The notes below the pieces were generated by a model. It had not been told where the DNA came from. It worked only from the letters and a program-made list of their open reading frames with translations, and searched no databases. The translations under genes were made by a program, and so were the position numbers. Below, piece after piece: positions 1 through 8,807 of a DNA stretch of 64,000 nucleotides (position 1 is its first letter; every line of letters starts with the position of its first letter). The stretch lies in NCBI RefSeq assembly GCF_039543245.1, contig NZ_BAABJJ010000037.1, positions 89,943-153,942 of the forward strand. The letters run 5' to 3'. Source of the stretch: Algibacter_G agarivorans (GTDB lineage Bacteria; Bacteroidota; Bacteroidia; Flavobacteriales; Flavobacteriaceae).

Positions 1-353
1 GCTTTCAACATGTTTTTTTCTTCTGAAATCATCTCTAAATCTATCCCAAAACTAACATCATAACATACTGGGATTTTCCATAAAATTTTGTTCGAAGTTA
101 TTGCAAACTCATTTAAACTATAGATTTTATCTATATAACTAATTTCAGTACTTTCACTTTCTATAAATTCTTTATATATAATTAATAATGAATTATATGC
201 AGTTTTTACTTCAACCAACTCTTTAACACTATTATTTAATATTTTTTCTTTAAGACAAAGAATATCTTCTAAAATTTCGCTATCAATCTTAGCTGGCCAT
301 TCCACCAAAATTGAGCGTTCTCCGAAGCGTTTATATGTAAGCAAAAAAGCCAT
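1..353 (-). CDS. pxpB: 5-oxoprolinase subunit B, partial (KipI/PxpB family)
   Basis: This is the N-terminal part (about 117 residues) of a PxpB/KipI-family protein; the reading frame stays open to the window edge. PxpB acts with PxpA and PxpC in ATP-dependent hydrolysis of 5-oxoproline to glutamate in the cytoplasm. The family signature is visible near the start (YKRFGERSILVEWP) and again where the KipI core begins (IPVCYDVSFGIDLE). The ATG at 353 lies 6 bp after the pxpA stop, so the two are almost certainly cotranscribed. The C-terminal half and pxpC would be beyond position 1. Identification rests on family motifs and on the adjacent pxpA. Confidence 0.82.
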   Translation of the reverse strand, partial: MAFLLTYKRFGERSILVEWPAKIDSEILEDILCLKEKILNNSVKELVEVKTAYNSLLIIYKEFIESESTEISYIDKIYSLNEFAITSNKILWKIPVCYDVSFGIDLEMISEEKNMLK

Positions 354-359
354 TGATAC

Positions 360-1100
360 TTATCTGATTTTAATACCTTTATTTTTTAAACGACTGACTA
401 AATTAGTGATTACATTCACAGCATCGGGATGATCGCCATGAACGCAAAACGTTTCCGCTTTAAGCGTTATTAATTCACCTGAAATAGTCTTGACTTTTTT
501 ATCTATAATCATACTATAAACATGATTAAACACGGCTTCTGCATCATGAATTATGGCGTTGTCTTCATTTCTTGAAACCAAAGTTAAATCGTCATTATAG
601 TTTCTATCCGCAAAGGCTTCATACATAATTTGTATATTATTCTGAACAGCAACATCTGCAATAACAGAATTAAAAGGCACATACAATTTTAAAGGCAGTG
701 CTAAAGCTTTTACGACCTCAACAATAACGTTAGCCGCTTTTTCATCAACTGCGGCCAAATTATACAAAGCACCATGAGGTTTTATATGGTGAAGGGCAAC
801 ATGCTCTTCATCTAGAATCGTTATTAAATCTTTAATTTGATTTTTTATTGACGTATAGAGTACAACACAAGGCATATCCATAACCTGTCGCCCAAAATTT
901 GCTTTATCTGGAAACGACGGATGGGCACCTATCTTAACACTATGCTGTTTTGCGAGTTTAACCACATGTTGCATGGTTTCAGAATCTCCTGCATGGCCAC
1001 CACAAGCTATATTGCACGACGAAATATAAGGCATGAGTTGAGATTCATTACCTACCCCCTCGCCTGTATCAACGTTAATATCTATAATTCGATTTTCCAC
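360..1100 (-). CDS. pxpA: 5-oxoprolinase subunit A (LamB/YcsF family)
   Basis: PxpA is the LamB/YcsF-type subunit of the prokaryotic 5-oxoprolinase, which recycles the spontaneously formed glutamine/glutamate cyclisation product. At 246 residues it has the usual family length. Conserved blocks are the N-terminal DINVDTGEG (about 7-15), SCNIACGGHAG (28-38), IGAHPSF (57-63) and KPHGALYN (107-114), plus a C-terminal HGD motif. The start is GTG, 13 bp after the stop of the upstream DUF2891 gene, so that gene may share the transcript. It precedes pxpB by 6 bp. Confidence 0.93.
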   Translation of the reverse strand: MENRIIDINVDTGEGVGNESQLMPYISSCNIACGGHAGDSETMQHVVKLAKQHSVKIGAHPSFPDKANFGRQVMDMPCVVLYTSIKNQIKDLITILDEEHVALHHIKPHGALYNLAAVDEKAANVIVEVVKALALPLKLYVPFNSVIADVAVQNNIQIMYEAFADRNYNDDLTLVSRNEDNAIIHDAEAVFNHVYSMIIDKKVKTISGELITLKAETFCVHGDHPDAVNVITNLVSRLKNKGIKIR

Positions 1101-1113
1101 CTAACTAATTTAG

Positions 1114-2223
1114 CTATTCTACGGTAGAATTTAAAGCATAAATAGCAAAACTTCCTAACCAATGTCCACCTTCATAACTATCGCCAACAATACTCGGTAA
1201 AGAGTAGTTTATATGTTGATTTGCAATGTTTTTTAAGTGAGCATATTCTGGCAATCCATCAACAATTTTATTTAAACTCCATGCTCTTGAAAAATTGACA
1301 CCATCTAAATGCACTAAATGCCCATCGGTTCTATCGGATACCACACCAACTTCTAATTTGAAGTTTTTATCTTTTAACTGCGGTAAGAAAGCTTCTAACC
1401 AAGGTTTGAATTCCCCAATTGGCAATAAACGTTTCATTAGTGCAGCCTCCTCTAAACAGGGCGATAAAAAATCACTTCCGCTCGGTTCCCAAGACATCGG
1501 GCAATTTTCGTCTTTTAGATAGAAAAACATAGCACGGTCTTTAATTGCAGATTTTAATGGGTCATGGTTTATAGTTTCTGCATAATCATAGGCAAACGAT
1601 AATCCGAAAGCCGTATTAGCGTGCGTTCCCACACGAAGCGGATAATTTAATTTGGGCAGAAACTCCATGTATTTTTCAATAATCAAATCGGTTAACGGTT
1701 GCAGATTTGTTTCTAATTGTCGTGCGGTTTCATCATCCCAAGTATGTATTGTCTCAGCTAGTTTTAATAGCCACGCCCAACCATAGGTGCGTTCGTAAGA
1801 TTTGTTGTGTTTTCCATAGAAGTATTGAACCTCAGCATCTATATTTTCCTTTGAAATATTATTAAGCAATTTTTGTTTAATAGCTTCTGCATTATGAATA
1901 TCTGGAAATGATTTTAGTAAACTCACCAAACTCCAATGCCCGTGTACTGCCGAATGCCAATCGAAACAACCATAAAATGCGGGGTGCAATTGGGTTGGGG
2001 GTTTTAAATCTTCATCGCCTCCCAAAGTCTGCGATAAACGGTTTGGGTATTCCGTGTTTATGCAGTGCAGTGGTAAATCAGCCAAGGTGTTTGCTTGTTT
2101 TAAGTTTAAAACTGGAGTTACCTCTTGTTTGACTTCTGGTATGGGCTCTGTTTCTTTTTTATTTTCGGAATGGTTGCAGTTAAAAATGAGAAGTGAAAGC
2201 AGTAGAATGCGTGTGTTTTTCAT
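1114..2223 (-). CDS. DUF2891 family protein, probable lipoprotein
   Basis: The 369-residue protein matches the DUF2891 family, which has no assigned reaction. The conserved opening block with HPAFYGCFDWHSAVHGHW is near residue 80 and several further Trp/His-rich blocks follow. The N-terminus is a short hydrophobic signal ending in a cysteine at residue 16 (LIFNC), which suggests a lipid-anchored periplasmic protein, although the residues before the cysteine are not an ideal lipobox. It is encoded just upstream of pxpA and may be cotranscribed. The fold (many aromatic helices) recalls alpha/alpha-toroid proteins, but no catalytic role can be assigned from sequence. Confidence 0.85.
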   Translation of the reverse strand: MKNTRILLLSLLIFNCNHSENKKETEPIPEVKQEVTPVLNLKQANTLADLPLHCINTEYPNRLSQTLGGDEDLKPPTQLHPAFYGCFDWHSAVHGHWSLVSLLKSFPDIHNAEAIKQKLLNNISKENIDAEVQYFYGKHNKSYERTYGWAWLLKLAETIHTWDDETARQLETNLQPLTDLIIEKYMEFLPKLNYPLRVGTHANTAFGLSFAYDYAETINHDPLKSAIKDRAMFFYLKDENCPMSWEPSGSDFLSPCLEEAALMKRLLPIGEFKPWLEAFLPQLKDKNFKLEVGVVSDRTDGHLVHLDGVNFSRAWSLNKIVDGLPEYAHLKNIANQHINYSLPSIVGDSYEGGHWLGSFAIYALNSTVE

Positions 2224-2428
2224 GTTATAAATTTAGTATTAAATCTATAAAAGAAAAAGTGTTTTATGGAAATGGTTAAAGGTAGTATGTTTATACGTTT
2301 ATGGTTTCTTGCTTATACTCAAAGTCGGGAGACTTTGCGGAGCGGGATTATGAAATTTATAGTTCCTACTCATACATGTTTTTTTATAGTTTACATTATA
2401 GATTTGATGAATAGATACCACACGAAAG

Positions 2429-2464
2429 GATTCGTGCGGTAGCGGCGATTCGTGCGGTAGCGGC
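2429..2464. repeat. Perfect 18-bp tandem duplication
   Basis: An 18-bp unit starting GATTCGTGCGG occurs twice head to tail in the 290-bp gap between the DUF2891 gene and comM. The first copy is also part of a small inverted repeat (CACGAA/TTCGTG). No reading frame spans it. The rest of the gap (2224-2513) shows only low-complexity sequence. Confidence 0.7.
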
Positions 2465-2494
2465 GTCAAAGATGGTTTCTTAATTATTATACAG

Positions 2495-2514
2495 ATTCCT
2501 GCCTCCGCAGGAAT
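2495..2514. repeat. Short hairpin repeat overlapping the comM stop codon
   Basis: ATTCCTGC and GCAGGAAT form a perfect 8-bp stem with a CTCC loop. It ends on the first base of the comM stop codon (read on the minus strand). It belongs to the CCTGCC/GGCAGG palindrome type that recurs in this window. There is no T-run after it on either strand, so it is not a classical terminator. Confidence 0.55.
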
Positions 2515-4049
2515 TAGCCCAACCAGCCCTCTCTATCCAAACTTCTATATTGAATAGCTTCACTGATATGCGAACCATTTACATCCTCAACACCTTCCAA
2601 ATCAGCAATCGTTCTTGATACTTTCAAAATCCTGTCGTAAGCACGAGCCGATAAATTCAAACGTTCCATGGCGGTCTTCAAAAGTTGCATGGATTCTTCA
2701 TCTAAAACACAATGTTTTCTAATTTGCTTAACATTCATTTGGGCATTATAATGCACTTTATCAGAATCATCAAAACGTTGCGTTTGAATTTGCCTGGCTT
2801 TAGTAACACGTTTTCTAATTTCTACAGAGGTCTCCCCTTTTCTATTATCCGATAATTTTTCAAAAGGTACGGGTGTTACTTCAATATGAATATCAATTCT
2901 ATCCAACAATGGGCCAGAAACTTTACTTAAATACCGTTGCATTTCAGCAGGACTTGATGTTACAGGGGAATCTGGATCATTAAAATAACCACTCGGGCTC
3001 GGGTTCATACTCGCCACCAACATAAACGATGATGGATACGTTACCGTAAACTTGGCTCTGGAAATTGTAACCTCTCTATCTTCTAACGGCTGACGCATAA
3101 CCTCCAATACTTCACGCTTAAATTCGGGTAATTCATCCAAAAACAAAACACCATTGTGGGACATGGAAATTTCTCCGGGTTGCGGGTAACTACCACCGCC
3201 GACTAATGCCACGTTTGAAATGGTATGGTGTGGACTTCTAAACGGACGTTGCGCCATCAACCCGGTATCTTTTACACGCCCAACTACAGAATGTATTTTA
3301 GTTGTTTCTAAAGCTTCATGAAGCGTCATGGGCGGTAAAATACTGGGCAATCGTTTTGCAAGCATTGTTTTTCCAGCTCCTGGAGGTCCTATTAAAATAA
3401 TATTGTGCCCACCAGCTGCTGCTATTTCCATACAACGTTTAATACCTTCCTGTCCTTTAACATCTGAAAAATCAAACTCAGGGAAGTTTAGATTCTTTTC
3501 AAACTCTTCCCGTGTATTAATTATGGTTTGCTCTAAAGGTTCTCCTTTATCAAAATAGTTAATGACTTGCTCAATATTATCTACACCATAAACTTCAAGA
3601 TTATCAACTATGGCGGCTTCTTTTGCATTTTGCGAAGGAAGAATAAACCCTTTAAAACCTTCCTCCCTAGCTTTAACGGCAATTGGTAAAGCGCCTTTTA
3701 TGGGTTGCAAACTGCCATCTAAAGAAAGCTCGCCCATTATTACATATTTATCTAAATCTTCGGCTTTAATTTGGTCTGTTGATGCTAAAATACCAACAGC
3801 TAATGTCAGATCATATGCAGAACCCTCTTTTCGTAAGTCAGCAGGCGACATATTAATAATAATCTTTTTTCCTGGAATTCTGTATCCATTATTTTGAAGT
3901 GCGGCCGCAATTCTAAAATTACTCTCTTTAATGGCATTATCAGGCAAACCAACCAAGTGATAACCCACCCCCTTATCTACATTTACCTCAACTACTACTG
4001 TTGAAGCTTCTACACCAAATACGGCACTTGCAAAAACTTTTTTAAGCAT
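2514..4049 (-). CDS. comM: YifB/ComM family Mg chelatase-like AAA ATPase
   Basis: ComM-type hexameric AAA+ helicase, which in naturally transformable bacteria drives branch migration during integration of incoming DNA. The 511-residue length is typical. An N-terminal Lon-protease-like ChlI domain covers about residues 1-170. The Walker A motif GPPGAGKT lies at 221-228 and a Walker B-type DELPEF follows. The C-terminal Mg-chelatase domain ends with the usual RSLDREGW. It stands alone, with non-coding gaps on both sides. Many non-competent bacteria also carry this gene, so it does not prove competence. Confidence 0.95.
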   Translation of the reverse strand: MLKKVFASAVFGVEASTVVVEVNVDKGVGYHLVGLPDNAIKESNFRIAAALQNNGYRIPGKKIIINMSPADLRKEGSAYDLTLAVGILASTDQIKAEDLDKYVIMGELSLDGSLQPIKGALPIAVKAREEGFKGFILPSQNAKEAAIVDNLEVYGVDNIEQVINYFDKGEPLEQTIINTREEFEKNLNFPEFDFSDVKGQEGIKRCMEIAAAGGHNIILIGPPGAGKTMLAKRLPSILPPMTLHEALETTKIHSVVGRVKDTGLMAQRPFRSPHHTISNVALVGGGSYPQPGEISMSHNGVLFLDELPEFKREVLEVMRQPLEDREVTISRAKFTVTYPSSFMLVASMNPSPSGYFNDPDSPVTSSPAEMQRYLSKVSGPLLDRIDIHIEVTPVPFEKLSDNRKGETSVEIRKRVTKARQIQTQRFDDSDKVHYNAQMNVKQIRKHCVLDEESMQLLKTAMERLNLSARAYDRILKVSRTIADLEGVEDVNGSHISEAIQYRSLDREGWLG

Positions 4050-4152
4050 ATTTTTTATTTATCGCTTAAATGTAAGAAATGTAATTTAATTTTGATGAAA
4101 GCAGTAAAAACATTTAACAAATTACTAATTCTATAATTCTCAAAATATTCTA

Positions 4153-4180
4153 TAAAAAAAATCCCGCCGAAGCGGGATTC
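4153..4180 (-). terminator. Intrinsic terminator of the nitrate transport operon
   Basis: Read on the minus strand, a 7-bp GC-rich stem (ATCCCGC/GCGGGAT) with a TTCG tetraloop is followed by eight T residues. It lies about 80 bp after the stop codon of the porin gene, at the end of the minus-strand nrt operon. Confidence 0.9.
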
Positions 4181-4259
4181 ATAAATTGGACTATCAAACT
4201 AATTAACACTTTAAATTATGAAAATTATATCCAATTCACTGATGAAAAATTTTTATATT

Positions 4260-5495
4260 TTAATTGATAAACTTAGGCTGGATAATTATCATAGCCCATG
4301 CCCAGTTTTGAGTAGCTTTTACCCCCGGTATATCTGATATATCTCCAGGCTCGAAGAAGTGAGAATAACCTCCTACTAACTTAAATTCTTTGAATTTTTT
4401 AGCCAAAATCAAGTCTATTTCTGTGCCTAAATCTTTACTATCAAAGGCATTGAAATCAGAATGCTCAGTAAAGTAGTGTCCTGCTACTGTTACGGCAACT
4501 CCAGAAATTTTAGTTTTGTATGTTAACTGTAAGTCTTTTAAACCGCCAGCATTTGCGTGATTACCAACATAGAATCTATCGATTAAACCATTAAACGCAT
4601 GGTTTGTCCCGTATAGTGGAAAGAATGCTGCCGATTCACTGTTTCTTCCTGAAATCACTTCATATGTTAAACCAAGAGAGTTTTTATCATCCACCTTATA
4701 AGTACCACCTAAACTCGCTAAAAAAGCACCTTTAACATCTGCTCCTCCAATTCTTTCTCCATCTTGGATGAATAAGTTTGAGGTTAATGATAAATCACCT
4801 AATTTATAATCGGCATGTAAACCAGCTGTAATTAAACTAGACTTGTTTGCGCCATCTACAGTAGAATTTTGAAACGTATTTACTAACCCTAAGAAAGATA
4901 TATTAAAATCGCCAGATTTTTTATTCGCTCTTACGAATGCCATATCTCTATAAGAAAATAGTGTTGAGTTATTATAAATTTCATCCATTGTTGTATTCAA
5001 AGCACCACCAATGTCTAAATTATATCCGTTTTTACTGAATTTGTAAACTGCAGCATCATGCGTTCTTGCTTGTTGCGCCCATCCTAGTCCACCAAGAATT
5101 CTTTGGTCATCATAAGATAATGGCTGGCGACCAAGTTTCAAACTTGAATTAGCACCTAATTTTAAATCAGCCCAAGCTTCTTGAACTCTAAAATTACCAT
5201 TGCCATTAGTAGCAATTTGTGTTCTATCTCCAAATGCAAATACTTCTTGAAAGCTAGTAAATACCGTGTAAGTTTCGGCTTTATATTTCGCTTTAATTGC
5301 TGCTCTTACTGTTGTTCTGATAAAACCTTCATCAGCATCCGTAGCGGTTTGTGCAGGAAAACTTCCTCCTGTGAAATTACCACCGTTACCGAAGTATTCT
5401 GAACGCGGTCTAAATTCTCCTTCTAATGTAAATTGCGCTTGTGCAAATTGCATGCACGCTAGCAATAATCCTAAAATTACGTATTGTTTTTTCAT
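4260..5495 (-). CDS. Alginate-export-type outer membrane porin
   Basis: The 411-residue protein has a cleavable signal peptide (about residues 1-20, ending AQAQ) and alternating amphipathic strands throughout. These resemble the alginate export (AlgE-like) beta-barrel family. The opening FTLEGEFRPRSEYF and the frequent aromatic strand ends are typical. It is the last gene of the nitrate ABC importer operon, before a strong terminator. A role in letting nitrate or a related anion through the outer membrane is therefore inferred from context; the substrate is not evident from sequence. Confidence 0.85.
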   Translation of the reverse strand: MKKQYVILGLLLACMQFAQAQFTLEGEFRPRSEYFGNGGNFTGGSFPAQTATDADEGFIRTTVRAAIKAKYKAETYTVFTSFQEVFAFGDRTQIATNGNGNFRVQEAWADLKLGANSSLKLGRQPLSYDDQRILGGLGWAQQARTHDAAVYKFSKNGYNLDIGGALNTTMDEIYNNSTLFSYRDMAFVRANKKSGDFNISFLGLVNTFQNSTVDGANKSSLITAGLHADYKLGDLSLTSNLFIQDGERIGGADVKGAFLASLGGTYKVDDKNSLGLTYEVISGRNSESAAFFPLYGTNHAFNGLIDRFYVGNHANAGGLKDLQLTYKTKISGVAVTVAGHYFTEHSDFNAFDSKDLGTEIDLILAKKFKEFKLVGGYSHFFEPGDISDIPGVKATQNWAWAMIIIQPKFIN

Positions 5496-5646
5496 TGTTA
5501 CTTGTTTTTAATTTCTGATTGTTTTGAGTTATTGTTTTTTTTTATTTAAATCGTCGCAAATATAAAAAGATATAAAAGTCTTAATTATGACATATCTCAT
5601 GTTTACCAATGTCTAAATTACTTTTGCAACTTATTATTTTCTTCAA

Positions 5647-6477
5647 TTAATGTTCTAGAAAGTCTATTAAATGCTTTCGGTATTTGTAATAATCATCGTG
5701 TTCTAATACTGATTTACGAGTTCTTGGTCTTTCAAAATCAATATCTAAAATATCACCTATTTTAGCTTTAGGCCCGCTAGTCATCATCACTACTCTGTCT
5801 GCTAAAAAGATAGCCTCATCGACATCGTGGGTAATCATCACCGCTGTAATTTTTTCTTTATTCCAGATTTCTATAAGTATATCTTGAAGTTCGCCTCTTG
5901 TTAAAGAATCTAACATACCGAAAGGTTCATCCAACAATAATACCTTAGGTTTTATAGCGAATGCTCTAGCAATCCCAACACGTTGTTGCATCCCTTGAGA
6001 TAAATCACTTGCTTTTTTATTAAAAGCATCTTCCAAACCTACTTTTTGCAAGTAATATTTCGCAATATCATTGCGTTGTGCTTTTGTTGCATGAGGAAAA
6101 ACCTGATTGACACCTAATAATACATTCTGTAACGAAGTCATCCAAGGCATTAAACTTGGTGATTGAAAAATAACGCCCCTATCTGGGCCTGGGCCTTTAA
6201 TATGTTTTCCTAAAACCGCAATATTTCCTCCTGAAATAGGATTTAATCCTGCAATCATTGAAAGCATGGTCGTTTTACCACAACCGGAATGCCCAATAAT
6301 GGTCACAAATTCCTCTTTTCGTATTTGAAGATTTAAATCTTCCAGAACTATGTAATCTCCTTTTGGTGTTGGATATACTTTCTTAAGGTTTTTCAAATCC
6401 AACATCACTTCATTCGAAGGAAAAAGACCATTATCAGTAAAACTACTTGTTGTTTTATTTTCTATTATAGTACTCAT
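5647..6477 (-). CDS. nrtD: Nitrate-type ABC transporter ATP-binding protein (NrtD-like)
   Basis: This is a cytoplasmic ATPase of the nitrate/sulfonate/taurine ABC importer group. It has Walker A GHSGCGKTT at 62-70, the signature SQGMQQR (with Gln in place of the first Gly), Walker B VLLLDEPFGMLD and the H-loop histidine in MITHDVDEA. At 276 residues it lacks the C-terminal substrate-binding extension of cyanobacterial NrtC. It starts 8 bp after the preceding ATPase, so the importer has two separate ATPases acting as a heterodimer. The solute-binding and permease genes lie upstream in the same operon. Confidence 0.92.
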   Translation of the reverse strand: MSTIIENKTTSSFTDNGLFPSNEVMLDLKNLKKVYPTPKGDYIVLEDLNLQIRKEEFVTIIGHSGCGKTTMLSMIAGLNPISGGNIAVLGKHIKGPGPDRGVIFQSPSLMPWMTSLQNVLLGVNQVFPHATKAQRNDIAKYYLQKVGLEDAFNKKASDLSQGMQQRVGIARAFAIKPKVLLLDEPFGMLDSLTRGELQDILIEIWNKEKITAVMITHDVDEAIFLADRVVMMTSGPKAKIGDILDIDFERPRTRKSVLEHDDYYKYRKHLIDFLEH

Positions 6478-6485
6478 ATTATTCC

Positions 6486-7334
6486 TTATTTAAACTGATT
6501 CACAAAATCTTTCGGACTCAATTCCGGCAGCACAAATTCTTCATTTGCTTCCGATTTTCTCTCATCCCCTATATCCATCAAGTATTCAATAATCGCATTT
6601 CTTGTTTCCTTGAAATTAGCATTATCATTCATCTCAGTCTTATCACGAGGGCGGTCAATATCAATTTTAAACTCAGGTCCCAAAGTTGCATTTGGTCCTG
6701 GACGTAACGGAATAATACGATCTGCCATATAAATCCCTTCGTCTACATCGTTGGTAATTAATAAAGCTGTACGCTTATCTTTCCCCCAGATGTTCAAAAT
6801 TTCATCTTGAAGATTTCCGCGAGTTAGCGCATCCAACGCACCAAGAGGTTCATCCATAATGATCATCTCTGGTTTCATGGCTAAAGCTCTGGCAACCGCA
6901 ACACGCTGTCTCATCCCACCAGATAATTCATTCGGACGTTTACTAATCGCTGGTGTTAAACTCACCATATCCACGTAATCCGCAACAATATCGTTTAACT
7001 CCTTTTTACTTTTCTTAGGAAACGCTTCTTTAACGGCCATATATACATTTTGTCCTACCGTTAACCATGGTAACAAGGAGTAATTCTGAAAAATCACACC
7101 ACGCTCATGACTTGTCCCTTGTATAGGTTCTCCTTTAAACAAAACCTCCCCTTTGGTTGGCTCGATCAAACCATTAATCAAATTAACCAAAGTCGTTTTT
7201 CCACTCCCAGTAAAACCAACAATCGCAACAAACTCACCTTCCTCAATCGACAAATTAATGTTCGAAAGCACTTCCGTTTCGTTCTCGCCTTGTCCGTAAG
7301 ACTTATAAATATTATTTAATTCTAAGTATGCCAT
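6486..7334 (-). CDS. Nitrate-type ABC transporter ATP-binding protein, second copy
   Basis: Paralogue of the next ATPase in the operon, with Walker A GFTGSGKTT at 40-48, a canonical LSGGMRQRV signature and Walker B MIIMDEPLGALD. The catalytic histidine position reads ITNDVDEG, with Asn replacing the switch His. One of the two composite ATP sites may therefore be degenerate, as in other heterodimeric ABC proteins. The C-terminus has an extra tail of about 30 acidic residues. The 282-residue protein is NrtC/D-like without the NrtA-like fusion. It is separated from nrtB by a 282-bp repeat-containing gap. Confidence 0.9.
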   Translation of the reverse strand: MAYLELNNIYKSYGQGENETEVLSNINLSIEEGEFVAIVGFTGSGKTTLVNLINGLIEPTKGEVLFKGEPIQGTSHERGVIFQNYSLLPWLTVGQNVYMAVKEAFPKKSKKELNDIVADYVDMVSLTPAISKRPNELSGGMRQRVAVARALAMKPEMIIMDEPLGALDALTRGNLQDEILNIWGKDKRTALLITNDVDEGIYMADRIIPLRPGPNATLGPEFKIDIDRPRDKTEMNDNANFKETRNAIIEYLMDIGDERKSEANEEFVLPELSPKDFVNQFK

Positions 7335-7350
7335 TTTTTCTGTTTTTTAT

Positions 7351-7453
7351 TTGGGCGTTACCACAAGGGTCGGGCTTTCCGTTCCAAGTCCTCGCACCTC
7401 CTACGTCGGGCTGTGGGCTTTCCTCTGCAATCCCTAACGCGGGTTAGTCCGCA
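7351..7453 (+). repeat. Dispersed intergenic repeat, copy A (about 100 bp)
   Basis: This copy begins TTGGGCGTTACC, contains GGTCGGGCTTTCC and a second GTGGGCTTTCC, and ends CAATCCCTAACGCGGG. The same blocks recur in order near 15701, 51907 and 63824, and in the opposite orientation at 12683 and 13344. No ORF is present. It occupies the gap (7335-7616) inside the nrt operon together with low-complexity sequence. Confidence 0.75.
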
Positions 7454-7616
7454 GGTGTCAGTTTTCAGTAAGCAGTCAGAAAACTATCTTCTAACTTCTT
7501 TAATTTAAACCCACCCCTAGCCCCTCCAAAGGAGGGGAACTCTCACTCATATGGTTTATTCTTTTATCAGAGAACAAGCCAAACTTCCGTCTTCCGTCAA
7601 CCGTCTTCCGTCTTTT

Positions 7617-8723
7617 TTAAATCGCGTCTGTTTTATCAAAAGACACCCAGTTTTGTATCGTTAACATTAATCGGTCTAATAAAAACCCTATAATACCAAT
7701 AACAAACATGGCAACAATTATTTTTGCATTCGAGTCGTTTGCACCATTTTGGAATTCCTCCCAAACAAACAATCCTAAACCAGGACTCTGTGCTAATAAT
7801 TCAATGGCAATTAAAACCATCCACGCAACAGATAAAGTAATTTTCAAACCTGTAAATATTAATGGTAAAGATGATGGCAACACCACTTTAAATATTTTTT
7901 GAAAAGGCCCTAATTTTAATACTTTTGCAACGTTGATATAGTCTTTATCCACACTAGAAACACCCATTGCCGTATTTACCAAGGTTGCCCACATAGAACA
8001 TAAACCAACACTAATAAATGAAATAGTAAACGAGCTATCTTCATTAGAATCTATAAGCAATGTTTTAACAATCATAAAAACCAGTAAATACCAAACTACG
8101 GGAGATACAGGTTTAAAAATTTGAATAAACCAGTTAAACGAACTTTTTATAGTTGGGCTTAACCCTATAAATATTCCAAGTGGTACAGCAATAAATAAGG
8201 CCAATAAAAATCCAGCAAAAACTGTTTTTAAACTTCTAAATATTTGATCAACAAATGATGGTCGTCCTGTATAGGTAATTGCGTCCAAACCATCTGCAAC
8301 CCGCTTTTCATTTAAAGCAGCTGTTTTTTCTATAAATGCCGCTTTATCAGCGCTAATAATGTTATGGTCTCTTAGTAAGGATTTATAAGATCCCCAAACC
8401 TGAATAGGTGATGGCAATGTATTTGGTTGACAACTAGACTCTCCCGAAGCCATACATGCACGTAATGCATCGGCAGCTTCTAGCCCTTGATCGTTAAGTG
8501 CTTTTTCTATTTTAAATTCTGCTTCTATGTTATATAAAGACTTTGCGCCCGAGTGCCACAGTCCAATAAATAGTAATATGGAAGCAAGCGGTACGACAAC
8601 TTTACGTAGGAAATTTTTAAAATCTTCCTTTTCTAGCTTCCCAGTAAATAGGTCTTTTAATGTGCTAAAAAAACCTAAGCCCATAAATTTGGTTACTTTT
8701 CCTAATGTTAAACTTTGCTTCAT
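7617..8723 (-). CDS. nrtB: Nitrate ABC transporter permease (NrtB family)
   Basis: Inner-membrane permease of the nitrate importer, 368 residues. One N-terminal transmembrane helix (about 43-60) is followed by a soluble segment of some 80 residues (about 62-140) containing a Cys pair. The binding-protein-dependent transport domain of about five further helices follows. The EAA loop is seen in the segment GPFQKIFKVVLPSSLP. The soluble insertion makes it longer than the usual 270-280 residue NrtB. It is flanked upstream by nrtA and downstream by the two ATPases, all on the minus strand. Confidence 0.92.
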   Translation of the reverse strand: MKQSLTLGKVTKFMGLGFFSTLKDLFTGKLEKEDFKNFLRKVVVPLASILLFIGLWHSGAKSLYNIEAEFKIEKALNDQGLEAADALRACMASGESSCQPNTLPSPIQVWGSYKSLLRDHNIISADKAAFIEKTAALNEKRVADGLDAITYTGRPSFVDQIFRSLKTVFAGFLLALFIAVPLGIFIGLSPTIKSSFNWFIQIFKPVSPVVWYLLVFMIVKTLLIDSNEDSSFTISFISVGLCSMWATLVNTAMGVSSVDKDYINVAKVLKLGPFQKIFKVVLPSSLPLIFTGLKITLSVAWMVLIAIELLAQSPGLGLFVWEEFQNGANDSNAKIIVAMFVIGIIGFLLDRLMLTIQNWVSFDKTDAI

Positions 8724-8763
8724 CAGTGCTTTGTTTTAGTGTTACTCTTACTTAATATTGATG

Positions 8764-8796
8764 TTCGTCATGCTGAAACAAGTTCAGCATGACGAA
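8764..8796. repeat. Perfect 14-bp stem-loop between nrtA and nrtB
   Basis: TTCGTCATGCTGAA and its exact complement TTCAGCATGACGAA are separated by a 5-nt loop. The hairpin lies in the gap between nrtA and nrtB and has no T-run. It is therefore more likely a dispersed repeat or an mRNA stability element than a terminator. Such a hairpin at the 3' end of nrtA could favour higher levels of the binding protein than the permease. Confidence 0.75.
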
Positions 8797-8807
8797 AACC
8801 TTGTTTT